From positions 186,001 through 250,000 of the forward strand of contig JAHEWK010000021.1 of the NCBI GenBank assembly GCA_020740775.1: DNA of 64,000 nucleotides. The letters run 5' to 3'. A model generated the notes under the pieces. It was given only the letters and a program-made list of their open reading frames with translations. It was not told the origin of the DNA and did no database searches. Of the stretch, positions 43,687-54,700 are shown piece after piece (within the stretch, counting starts at the first letter, position 1; each line of letters starts with the position of its first letter). Source of the stretch: Ilyonectria destructans (Eukaryota; Ascomycota; Sordariomycetes; Hypocreales; Nectriaceae). A program made the translations under genes and the position numbers.

Positions 43687-45907
43687 TCAAGGGCCCACAT
43701 CTTCCCCTAGAGCGCTGGTGCTTCCCTCCTCTGCCATGTACTCGTATTGTTCAACCTCGTCTACTTGTAGCCCTGCCGTTATACCGCTGCGAATCCAGCT
43801 CTTTAAGCACTCCCCCTTTTCAATTGTCGATGCTCCAAGGAGCATTCGATCCCACGAAATTGTACGCCGTGCTCCAGAGAATGTACGCTTAGGGTCAGCA
43901 GACATGGCGGGTATTAAGAGAATGTCTATTGCCATCTTTGACAGTCGGGGAAAGCGCTCCTTCTGCTCATCGCGGAGCCACCAGGCAAGGGGGGAGCAGT
44001 CGATTGGAATGGGTGGCTGGGAGGTGTAGGTTTCGTATTCGTCAACGTCGGGCTCTGTGCCTATGACATTAAGCTCCTGTGCAAGCAGGTCATACTCATC
44101 CAGTTCCAGTGCCGGAACAATGGAAGGAGTAGTATAAACAGCTGGCAGGTTCTTGTATTCGTCTTCCCACAACTTCTTCACTCCTGTAAAGATCTTCTTA
44201 TGCCATACCTTTGGCCAATTTTTCTGTATATAAGCCTTTCCTCGGGATGGATGGAGAATAAGCGCTGCACCGTATGCCGGGCTCTCATCGGAGAGCTGGT
44301 AGTATTTGTCGAAGACGTGCCAGCTCGTCAGTACTGGACCAAGTAGCTGTTGGTTCATCTTGTATTTGTTGAATGCTTGCTGGTAATGCTTGTGAAGGAC
44401 GTCCATCGTAAATAATGTACGATCGAGCGTTGAACGATATCCCTCAGTAAGGAGAGTTATCTTCCAAAACGGCTGTAGGAAGTTCCGCGTCTCGCGAAGG
44501 CTTTGCCAATCCTGTGGTGCTAAGTAGTCGTCCACAAGGGCGTCGTAGTACTTGTCCTGATACCACTTGATATGCTCCTCCTTATCAAGAGCGGCATCGA
44601 GCAGAAGAAACCATGAGTTCCAGCGTGTATCGTTGTCGAGCCCGAGGACTTTGCCGGCACGCCTCCGAAAGAGATTATACCTGTAATCGTTCGCTCTAAT
44701 ATGGATAGCAGTATTATGCAACTTGCCGAGCGGACCGAGTTGACTCCAGCCACGCTCCTTTCGCTTCTTCCAACCCTGCATCATGTCAATGTTGAACGAA
44801 GCTTGGTCCATCTCTTCAATCTGCCTGCAGGCTTCAAGCACAGCCTCTTTGCTATCCATGAAAAGAAACGCTTGGACGCAAAGGTTGACAACGTGGCCAT
44901 GGCAACGAACCCGTCGGTGTCTTGCATTCCAGGCGACGCCTCGTCCATCAAGGAAGTGGCTCAATAGACGACATAGCACGTCATTGGAACCGTGATTATC
45001 TCCTGTAATATATCCCAGCTGGCGTGAGATGCCGTACTCCTCAATGACTGGCTGAAGGAGCTTCCACTGCTCGGCTCCGCTGTGGCTTCCAGGGCCGTCT
45101 ATGCCAGGAAGTTCAGGTAAGGCCAGCAGTGCCTGGCAGGGATTTTTCGTGCCTTCCTGCATAAATTGCACACATATTCCTAGGAAAGCTTTGTGGTTTG
45201 GTGCGCTCCATACGTCAGCGGAGAGGTGAAGCTTGGCAGGTGAGGATTGCAGCGTTTTTCGGAGAATATCTTTGTGGATCGCATATGAGTTTGAGCAGAG
45301 TTTTTGGACATGGCCGTGGGAGGTGTTGATAAGCTCTTCTGCAGTATAATTTGCCGCCATAAGCAGAGCGTGCAACTCTGGCTAAGTATTGCAATTGTAT
45401 GGGAGATTGCGGACAGTAACCAGCTGGACTAAGGCTTCCATTGCAGCCTTTGGATTAAGTACGTTCCGAAGCACTTGCTCCTCTCTTTCTTGAAGCTTAG
45501 CAACCTCAATCTCGCCAGCTTTGTTGAACGCCTCTTTTGATGAGGCTGGTACGCACTTTCTTGGTTGAATTTGGCTCTGAGCCAGCGGCTTCAACTGAGT
45601 GTATCTTAAGTAGGTGGTTGCGGAATGTGGTAGACACGTATGTGGAGTACGGTGGGTTGCTGCAGTATTTGCAGTAGAACACTAAGTCTTGCTTTGGCCC
45701 AGCGCGCTCAGGCTCGGATCCTTGAGGTTTTCGAGTGTGTTGCCACGTCGCATCGGCCGTAGTGATGCGTTTGCGCTTTGGAGTTGTTGAAGTGGAAGAT
45801 TCAACGGAGGGTAAGCTCTGCCTATCAGGTATCTCAGAAGCCGTCTCGATTGTTGCAGCAATGGAAGACTCGCGGTCACTAGGCGTGCGGCTGAGGAAGG
45901 AGTCCAT
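43687..45907 (-). pseudogene. hAT transposase, one stop and one frameshift
   Basis: Starts at 45907 (MDSFLSRTPSDR). A BED finger reads YCKYCSNPPYSTYVSTTFRNHLLKIH (C-x2-C...H-x4-H; about 45660-45610). A frameshift lies near 45570-45590. An in-frame TAG at about 45378-45380 falls where related transposases usually have Trp before PELHALL. The main frame 45375-43687 has the catalytic core (HLSADVWSAPNHKAFLG, GYITGDNHGSNDVLC, RCHGHVVNLCVQAFLF), DNDTRWNSWFLLL, and the C-terminal dimerisation domain (PLAWWLRDEQKERFPRLSKM, MSADPKRTFSGARR). The frameshift could in principle be an unrecognised intron, but no good GT-AG pair fits. Confidence 0.78.
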
Positions 45908-45916
45908 CGCAAGCAA

Positions 45917-46507
45917 TCAACGGGTATCATGGCTTTCCACTAGCTTCGTGGTGAAGTGTCGCGCGACACGGAGGCGTGGCTAGCTGACGGCCGGTCAGAG
46001 GGTCCCTCAGTGAATCGGGTAACGAATGAGACTTGATTTCTTTCTCAAGGCGTGGAATCGTATGAGACTATATGATCTGGAATACTGTGGCTGCCTGCAA
46101 GGCAGCAGCTGTTGCCTACCAGGCAGGATCGTACTAACTGTTCGCTATAAGTGAGCGACTTGATCTTGACATGAAGTCTGAAAATGTGACTCAAAGCGAT
46201 CTTCATAGTTGCCTTATGCCTAGGATTGAAGCTACGGAGACGTTGCACAGCAGTACCAAGTTGCCCACTTAAGCAACCGATTTGCCATTCAAGTATCCTT
46301 TATACCTTATGGATCTATTGGAAAGAGCGGCCTTTCAGGACCAGGAGGATGGTCAAGTGTTCTAGTGCCGCCGATTTCCTTACCCGACTATTTTTGACTC
46401 GGAGCAACTTTATCCCGCGTATGATCATATATGGTCATACGCCTCAGACTGTATGGTATAGGTGTATGGGCAATATATGAGTAATATATGGTTTAACTAA
46501 ACCATAC
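45917..46507. other. 5' non-coding part of the hAT element
   Basis: About 590 bases between the transposase start and the right TIR. There is no gene. The outer 150 bases contain the subterminal CATACG/CATATAT repeats in both orientations. Confidence 0.5.
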
Positions 46508-46527
46508 GCGTATGGTTAGAAAGCCTG

Positions 46528-48391
46528 TTTACAAGCTTTCCGCGGCCTCGTGGATCTCAGGGGCTCCATGAGCCACCATGGGAGCTCCGTTTCGATCACG
46601 AGATACACCTTTCGAATGATTTCCTATCTGGACGAACGCGATCACAGCGAGTTAGAATACCTATACCAGGCCCTGAAACCGATCCACTACCATCCTACCC
46701 TCCACCACAATCTGCCCCAAGGCCCCCAACTACAACGAGGACCGAGTTTAAGTCTGCCTTGAAGTTAGTACGCGAGGTTATCGGAGAGGGGAAGAGATTG
46801 ACTATAAAACTTACTCGGTCGTATGAACGAGTACGCCAATGGCGAGAGAGATGGGGTTGGTCACCACTCAGCTCAGATGCCTACGAGTCCCCTCCGCCGT
46901 ACTCTCCGCCTCAAGGGCTATCTACCCAATCTCCCCAAGCATCATCACCCCCACAAACAGTCAGATCTTCCCCTTTCCAACAATCCTCGTCGCCTGCCCC
47001 AGACCCCATCCCAAATCCACCAATTCCAGGCGATGCAGCACCATCAGCCGAGGTTCCCTTTAACTGGGTGATTACCTTCGCAAAGGCTCATGGGTTTGGT
47101 ATTGTTCGACGGAACACCTACTCGTATAAAGGCCGGAAGATCAGATATTCATTCCAATGCGATCGATTCGGAGAACCTAGGCCTGCTGAAGGCGTAGGGA
47201 TCCGACAACGTAAATCTCGGAAGTGTGGTTGTAAGTGGATGGTCGTTGCAGAGGCGTTAGAGGAAGGCAAGTGGCTTCTACGACAGCACTCAAACCCCGA
47301 ACACAGCCAGCATAACCGCGGGCGCAGCATCGGACCATCTGCCCATCCCTCGCATAGGAGGCTCACTACGGCTATTAGGGCTACAGTTGAATCGACAAGC
47401 CGTAGGGTTGGAATCCGGGCTCGCGATGTACTGGCTGTCGTCCAGGAGCAACATCCCGAGTCTGTCTTTACAAGAGGGACATCTACAACGCCAGGTCTCT
47501 TACCAACTATGATAAGTTCAATGGATATACACCTACAGTAGCACTTATCAAGCTCTTTGATGAGAGGGAGATTCCCTATCTCGTTAAGTGGGCAGACGAT
47601 AACCCGGACCGTCTTCTTGGCCTTGTCTGGACCTTTCCCTACTGTCTTCAGATGTGGAAGCGGTTCCCCGAGGTTATCAGTTTTGATAACACGTATAACA
47701 CCAACCGCTTCAAGCTCCCATTGTTCCAGGCAACGGGACAGACTTGCCTAGGGTCAGTCTTCAATGCCGCCTTCGGTTTGATCGATAACGAGAGACGGGA
47801 AGGGTTCCAGTTCCTTCCGAAAGCATTCGGCAGTTAGCAGAACAGCACTCGATCCGACAACCAGATATTATCGTCACCGACTTCGACGATTCGATGAAAG
47901 CCGCCCTGAATGACCAGTTCCCCTAGGTACAGCAGCAGATCAATTCCAACGTCCTGCTCAGGTCGAAGCAGAAGTGGGTTAAGGACCTCAGTCACGATAG
48001 CAGCAGCAGCAGTCTTGATAGCAGCGACGGGGAGGCACCTGCCCCACAGACACAGACAGAGCTGAGCCCCAAAGACCGACAGTTCATCCACGCGCCGGCA
48101 GCCGAGGGTATCCCTCATAGCTATCGAGGAGTTCTTATAATGTGGAAGCTTGTCCTCTTCGCCGAGACTAAAGAGGCTCACGAGGAGGCGTGGGTAGACC
48201 TTTGCCGGGAGTTTGATGACCAGCGGGCTGTCCTACGATATATCCATGGAACCTACATGCCTGTCAGGGCTCAGTGGGCACACTGCTTCATCCGCAAATA
48301 TCGCAACTTCGGCATCCGCGTTACCTCTGGCACAGAAGCAAGCAATAACAACGTCAAGAGCTACCTTCTCAATGGCATGAGCCATCTCTAT
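46528..48391 (+). pseudogene. MULE transposase copy A, truncated at both ends and frameshifted
   Basis: Closely similar to MULE B (52082-55054 on the minus strand). It lacks the first 270 or so bases of the gene, cut by the hAT end at 46527, and everything after the conserved GMSHLYR codons, cut at 48391. Compared with MULE B there are single-base deletions near 47472 and 47816, a small deletion near 47930-47940, and a TAG at about 47924. The FAR1-type DNA-binding part (FAKAHGFGIVRR ... KSRKCGCKWMV) and the catalytic start VISFDNTYNTNRF are still legible. It was evidently inactivated after duplication. Confidence 0.85.
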
Positions 48392-50058
48392 CGGGCTCTG
48401 GCATGGTTGAGTTCATCCAAATGCTCAATCCAGCGTACAAGCCCCCTAGTGGTGATCGAATTGCCTCAATACTTCCTGAAGTTTACCAAGATTACCGGGT
48501 CCAAGTTAAGGAGATCCTCGACGATGCCGATCATCTCAATGTCATCTTTGACGCTTCTGACGACATAAGCAACAACCGTATTGTCAACATTTCGATCTCA
48601 ATTCCCAACTCGATTACATTCTATTGGAAGACTGTTAATACACGGAACGAGGAACATACGGCCTTGAATACCATTCGCCTAATCCAGCCACTCTTGGAAG
48701 AGGTATTCACGAAGGAAGGAGAGGACTTCCAGGATTTCTCTCGCATGAACGCTATCTGCACAGATACATGCTCGACAATGCGGAAACTCCACGCTGAGAT
48801 GAAGAATATGCCTGAGTTCAGGCATTGTTTCTTCATTTTGTGTGATTCCCATGGTCTTCAACTTCTAGTGAAAGACATCGTGGAATCGGAGAGATGGGCT
48901 TCAGTCCTTAAGAAAGTTACGAGAATCATCACGTTCTTTAAAAAGGCCAAGCTCTAACTCGCACGACTTCGTGCTAATCAGCTTGAGTGTTACGGTAAAC
49001 AGAAGGCTTTCATTACACCAGCCATCACTCGTTGGGGAACACAGCTCGGAGCTGTTATGTCTTCACTGGCGAACAAAGATGCTCTTCGAGCATATGCACG
49101 TGATGCTATGGTCCTCAATTCCCTAAAAGCTAAGGCTATCAAAGGGGAAGAGGAGGAAGAGGAAGATCGACAAGTCCTAAGGGCAATACTCTCGTCCATC
49201 AACAACTTTGAGATTTGGCATGAGGTAGAGATGTTGGCTAAGATCCTTCGGCCTATCGAAAACGCACAACGTTGCTCGGAGCGAGATCACTCGTGCGTTG
49301 GAGAGGTTATTCCCCGTTGGTTGACTATCCAGAGCAAATGGGATGCCATTGAAGAGGCTAACCAAGATCCTCTTATCAACTACTCGGAGCTGAGTCAATG
49401 GCGAGTCCAAAGGATGAAAGGTCAAACGACAGACATTCACCACTTCGCATTTGCCTTGGACCCACGGACAACAATAGGGGAGGGTCTTGGGCTTGACACT
49501 ATGGAGAGAGCACATCGCTTCCTAGAAGAAAACACTAGTAACGAAGAGTACCAACAGCTCTTTGGGGAGTTTTGTCGATTCCGTGCTCGCGAAGGTGCTC
49601 TCTTTGGCCCAACCTCGCGGATCTATCGAGAACAGCCGAAGACTCCTCATACGCCTTCTCACTATTACGTCCTAAGCGCGTGGGGATACTTTGGGTCTAT
49701 GGGAGTCAAGTTGGCTACATTGGCAAGGAGAGTTCTAGGATCCTTGGCGAACTCTGTTCCTTCAGAGCGTTCCTTCAGTGCTACGAACTACCTTCATTGT
49801 AAGCTTCGGAATCGGCTTAGCCCACTTAGCACTGACAAGGTCACTTTCATCTATATGAACAGTCGGATGCTCACGAGGCTCAAGACGGTCAAAGATAATC
49901 CGGCAGAACCGATGGTTGTCAAAAACTGGGAGACAGTTGATGTTGCTCAGCTAGTAAAGATAGAAAACGCCTTCCAAGACTCTCTTGTTGTCGATGGCCG
50001 GGGTTGGGAAGAGACCGATTTGGAAAATAATGGGGATGATATGGACATCGGCCAATGA
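48392..50058 (+). pseudogene. hAT transposase C-terminal fragment with one in-frame stop
   Basis: It begins abruptly after MULE A within a hAT frame (VEFIQMLNPAYKPPSGDRI). One reading frame runs to 50058, broken only by TAA at 48955-48957 between KKAKL and LARLR. The DUF659-like part (NVIFDASDDISNNRIVNI, CTDTCSTMRKLHAEM, CDSHGLQLLVKDI) is followed by TRWGTQLGA and the hAT dimerisation region (GYFGSMGVKLATLARRVLG, VPSERSFSATNYLH). The N-terminal zinc finger is missing. The stop fits a CAA-to-TAA change. It belongs to a different hAT subfamily from the other remnants here. Confidence 0.75.
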
Positions 50059-50115
50059 GAGGTTTTTGACATGTAAAATATCTAGAAGTTTATGACGTCA
50101 AAAACTTTGGTCAGA

Positions 50116-50167
50116 GAGGTAAATTACCACTCGGTAAATTACCTCGACCGTCGTCGGTGACGACGGT
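50116..50167. repeat. Two adjacent inverted repeats
   Basis: GAGGTAAATTACC and GGTAAATTACCTC (50116-50145) form a near-perfect hairpin. ACCGTCGTC and GACGACGGT (50147-50167) form a perfect 9-bp stem with a GGT loop. Both follow the hAT C-terminal fragment and may be its end. Confidence 0.5.
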
Positions 50168-50680
50168 CTCCCCGACTTAAGATCTTACATCCAGCGGTGG
50201 CTAGATAAGGCGATCCTGGACCAGCCAGTTCCGACTGGTGCAAAAGGCTTTGACGCGCCGAATTCTCATATCCATTCTATATTGAAAGTGCCATCGTCAG
50301 CAGGAGGAAGGGGAGGGGACTGACGGTGGAGATGAATTGAGTCAACTTGAAGAAGACCCGGACAGACGCCGAGCGCGTCATCGTCTTCGGTCTTATCGGT
50401 CGCACCAAGCAGACTCCCTCTTAGGAGCGTACCCCTCATCCAATCGTCTCCTTCTGTATCGCAGTTATCTACGTCGCTAACGTCCTCAATAAGAAAGTCA
50501 ACACGCCGTTCAGCCAGTCCTGTGAAAACTTTCACCTTACAAATGCTCCGAAAGCCGGTCGAATTCGCCGAGTTGGCTGATAATTCCGACGCGCAGCTTC
50601 CTAACGAGATCCGAATAGGTTTGATGAGCGACAAGGAGCTTGATGCATCTCCTCGTGGGGGGAAAGTGGGGCTATTCAAA

Positions 50681-50716
50681 TAATCAAATCGATCCAAATC
50701 AAATCAAATCAAATCG
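50681..50716. repeat. AAATC pentanucleotide tract
   Basis: AAATC occurs in tandem four times (50696-50715), preceded by related AATCAAATCG units. It resembles the subterminal repeat tracts next to the other hAT remnants. Confidence 0.55.
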
Positions 50717-51265
50717 GAGGCTCAATTTGATTTCATTTATTTGTTGACAAGCCTGAATCCATACACCCAGGTCGTACATTTGAAGCTAATAGGAATGTTA
50801 TCGGAGACGCGAATTCTCGCACCAAGGGGCGCCAGAAACTCGAGTTTCGCAGCACAACCCGGGAATACTTTCAGGCTTCAGCGGTAGTCGGCTCGTTAAG
50901 GTTTGACGATGACACCCTGAAACAATACTATCGCTGAGGGGTCAAACTGTATCGGTGCTAACCGAGAATGCCGAGGCCTCAGAGCTGCAGGGTTTTGCAC
51001 GGCAGTTGATAGCGGAGGTTGGTCAAGAACTAACTGATCTTGAAGAGTGACTAAAGAGGCCAGGTTGACACCAATCTAGCACCAGGTCTGTTGGTATAAG
51101 CACAACAAAGCCGGTCTATAATCACGCCGGATCCTATAGACTAAGCTTCAAATATGCCAAACTGTGGAGAAAAAAAAATACATGTTTATTTACTCACAAC
51201 TATTGTACGCTATGCTCGAGCGTTCTTGAGATTGGTATATGAGCCCGAGATCTGCAAGGCTCGAA

Positions 51266-51417
51266 CCCACTACACTGTAAATCCACGTGGACCACATATA
51301 AGTGGCCCATCTCTATTACATCCACTTGTCGGCGCTCAGATTACGTAATAATCCACTACACTTGGACACGAAAGTGGATGTAATGGAGTGGATTTAGGTG
51401 GATTTAGGTACAGTGGG
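51266..51417. mobile_element. MITE-like element with GTGGATTTA repeats
   Basis: About 150 bp with similar inverted ends (CCCACT...AAATCCAC at the left, GTGGATTTA...CAGTGGG at the right). An internal inverted repeat pairs TTACATCCACTT with AAGTGGATGTAA. It has no coding capacity. The dense GTGGA/TCCAC units suggest a non-autonomous hAT-type element. Confidence 0.5.
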
Positions 51418-51799
51418 ATATTCCCTGACCCTGTATGGTTCATAGTACTTATTTTTGTATATGACTGCCTATTAAATCGAGGTACCTGGACCCAAGTTAG
51501 CCGAGGTCGATCACCCCTACAGCTAATCTAATAATATTAGACGAGAAACTACCCCTATTGAGTGAGTTTTCTACAGATTTCCTGCTTTGTTTTTGCCAAA
51601 AAAAAAAAATTGATGTCAGCCAACCAGCCAGGCCAACCAGGCCAACAGCAGCAGCTCGAAGACCGTCTTTTTCGCCATTTCAGAGGCTGGAATTGGTCAG
51701 AACGCGCTCGTGATACTAGCTCTTGGCTGTGGGACTTTGGCTATGATATTCAACGTCATGGCTTACGCAAATGGGCTTGCAAGGACTGTATCCTCGGAA

Positions 51800-54700
51800 G
51801 GGAATTGATATACGGGCATGACATTTTTGATACATGGGCATGACTCTTACACGGGCATGACTTTTATGACATCTAATTCGCTAGATTTCCGTCGACCCAC
51901 AGATACATCCTCGCAAAGGCGGTAAGCTAGCTCTCTTAACAGGCTCTTATTCCAGCACCCAACTAACCAGGTCAATCCAGCCTTCTAGAATAGGTCTGTG
52001 CAGGACGTCAAAACAAGATCTAGTTTTGAATATAGCATAAGATCAGTTCCATTGCGCCCTAGAGGGCAGCTATCTACATGTCTATTTTCTAACTACTATA
52101 GAAGGAAGAACCTCTTCGTCGCTGTCGCTATCAAGCAGCTCCCATTGACTCCTTCGCCTCCGAATGCTGGGTTGCGTCCTTCGTCCGCTGGCACGTACTC
52201 CTGTAGTTCTTCCAGTTCCTAGAACAGATGGCTGGCTGCGTGTCTGGCGCTGGGATGAGAGATTGGCCTGGCTACTAGCCTGGCTGCTAGCCTGTTGGCT
52301 CGCTTCTAGTGCAAGCCTGGCAAGCGTCGACGTGTTCTGACTCCCTGGTGGTCGACCTCGCTTACGCCCTACCGCCTGACTGGTTGGCTTACTGGCTGGC
52401 GGGGTTTTGGGCTGGGTACTACGCTGGCTGCTCGCCCCGATAGCTAGCCGCGCTGGAACCGCCCGTGTAGTATTCTTGGGCCTGCCACGGAGAGCAGTGG
52501 CGATCTTGGGGTCGAGGATCCGTCGGTATGGATCTCGAGAAGCTGACTCTCGTAGCCACCACCGTGGATGGACATCCCACTTAGTAAAAGGCATGCCAGA
52601 CCCTATCTTCGAGTAGATCTTATGGCAACAGGGGATACCAAGCTCTACCGAAACTGAGCAGTCCTCACCGCAATCCCCGAGGGGATCAGGGAACGGGTTC
52701 TTCCCTGTCGGCATTGCTTTCCTTGCTAGCCGATATTGCTTTGTGATCAGTCCGAGACCTTTCGACGAAATCGTTGTTCGCAGTTCACCTAGGTACTCCG
52801 AGCTCGAGCCGAGATACTCGCGGGCAGTTAGTACCTCGTCCTCTGCGCTAGCATAGGCGAAGTCCCGCTCTTGGTCCCTCATCATATCCTGTATTGCCTC
52901 AACTAGCCGATAGAGGTGGCTCATGCCATTGAGAAGGTAGCTCTTGACGTTGTTATTGCTTGCTTCTGTGCCAGAGGTAACGCGGATGCCGAAGTTGCGA
53001 TACTTGCGGATGAAGCAGCGTGCCCACTGAGCCCTGACAGGCATGTAGGTTCCATGGAGATATCGTAGGATAGCCCGCTGGTCATCAAACTCCCGACAAA
53101 GGTTTACCCACGCCTTCTCGTGAGCCTCTTCAGTCTCGGCGAAGAGGACAAGCTTCCACATTATAAGAACTCCTCGATAGCTATGAGGAATAGCCTCGGC
53201 TGCTGGCGCGTGGATGAGCTGTCGGTCTCTGGGGCTCAGCTCTGCCTGTGTCTGTGGGGCAGGTGCCTCCCCGTCGCTGCTATCAAGACTGCTACTGCTG
53301 CTATCGTGACTGCGGTCCTTAACCCACTTCTGCTTCGACCTGAGCAGGACGTTGGAATTGATGTGGTGGATGCAGAGCTGCTGCTGTACCTCGGGAAACT
53401 GATCGTTCAGGGCGGCTTTCATCGAATCGTCGAAGTCGGTGATGATAATGTCTGGTTGTCGGATCGAGTGCTGTTCTGCTAATTGCCGAATGCTTTCGGA
53501 AAGGAACTGGAACCCTTCCCGTCTCTCGTTATCGATCAAACCGAAGGCGGCATTGAAGACCGACCCTAGGCAAGTCTGTCCCGTTGCTTGGAACAATGGG
53601 AGCTTGAAGCGGTTGGTGTTATACGTGTTATCAAAACTGATAACCTCGGGGAACCGCTTCCACATCTGAAGACAGTAGGGGAAGGTCCAGACAAGGCCAA
53701 GAAGACGGTCTGGGTTATCGTCTGCCCACTTAACGAGATAGGGAATCTCCCTCTCGTCAAAGAGCTTGATAAGTGCTGCTGTAGGTGTATATCCATCTAA
53801 CTTATCGCGGTTGATAAGAGACCTGGCGTTGTAGATATCCCTCTTTGTAAAGACAGACTCGGGATGTTGCTCCTGGACGACAGCCCGTACATCGCGAGCC
53901 CGGATTCCAACCCTACGGCTTGTTGATTCAACTGTAGCCCTAATAGCCGTAGTGAGCCTCCTATGGGAGGGATGGGCAGATGGTCCGATGCTGCGCCCGT
54001 GGTTATGCTGGCTGTGTTCGGGGTCTGAGTGCTGTCGTAAAAGCCACTTACCGTCCTCTAACGCCTCTGCAACGACCATCCACTTACAACCACACTTCCG
54101 GGATTTACGTTGTCGGATCCCTACGCCTTCAGCAGGTCTAGGTTCTCCGAATCGATCGCATTGGAATGAATATCTGATCTTCCGGCCTTTATACGAGTAG
54201 GCGTTCCGTCGAACAATACCAAACCCATGAGCCTTTGCGAAGGTATTCACCCAGTTAAAGAGAACCTCGGCTGATGGTGCTGCATCGCCTGGAATTGGTG
54301 GATTTGGGATGGGGTCTGGGGCAGGCGACGAGGATTGTTGGAAAGAGGAAGATCTGACTGTTTGTGGGGGTGATGATGCTTGGGGAGATTGGGTAGATAG
54401 CCCTTGAGGCGGAGAGTACGGCGGAGGGGACTCGTAGGCATCTGAGCTGAGTGGTGAGCAACCACATGTCTCTCGCCATTGGCGTACTCGTTCATACGAC
54501 CGAGTAAGTTCTATAGTCAGTCTCTTCCCCTCTCCGATAACCTCGCGTACTAACTTCAAGGCGGACTTAAACTCGGCCCTTGTTGTAGTTGGGGGCCTTG
54601 GGGCAGATTGTGGTGGAGAGTAGGATGGTAGTGGATCGGTTTCAGGGCCTGGTATAGGTATTCTAACTCGATGCGATCGCGTTCGTCCAGATAGGAAATC

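Larger units (their letters stand above)
43568..46527 (-). mobile_element. hAT element with 20-bp TIRs (2960 bp)
   Basis: Both ends read CAGGCTTTCTAACCATACGC inward (43568-43587 and the complement of 46508-46527), a perfect 20-bp TIR with the usual hAT CAGG start. Subterminal CCATACG and CCATATATTGCCCATAC units occur near both ends. The 8 bases outside differ (GCCGAGAA left, TTTACAAG right), so there is no target-site duplication. The left flank lies in the Ulp1-like gene and the right flank in MULE A. Confidence 0.8.
50059..51561. other. Low-coding stretch between hAT remnants
   Basis: About 1.5 kb. It contains inverted repeats (50116-50167), an AAATC-rich tract (50681-50716), a MITE-like element (51266-51417) and a 143-codon open frame on the minus strand (50697-50266, beginning MDRFDYLNSPTF). 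That frame starts inside the AAATC tract and has no recognisable domain, so I do not call it a gene. No other gene is seen. Confidence 0.45.

Noticed and set aside
50266..50697. 143-codon minus-strand open frame as a gene
   Set aside because: It starts in an AAATC tract, has no domain, and sits between transposon remnants. A competing plus-strand frame overlaps its 3' part.
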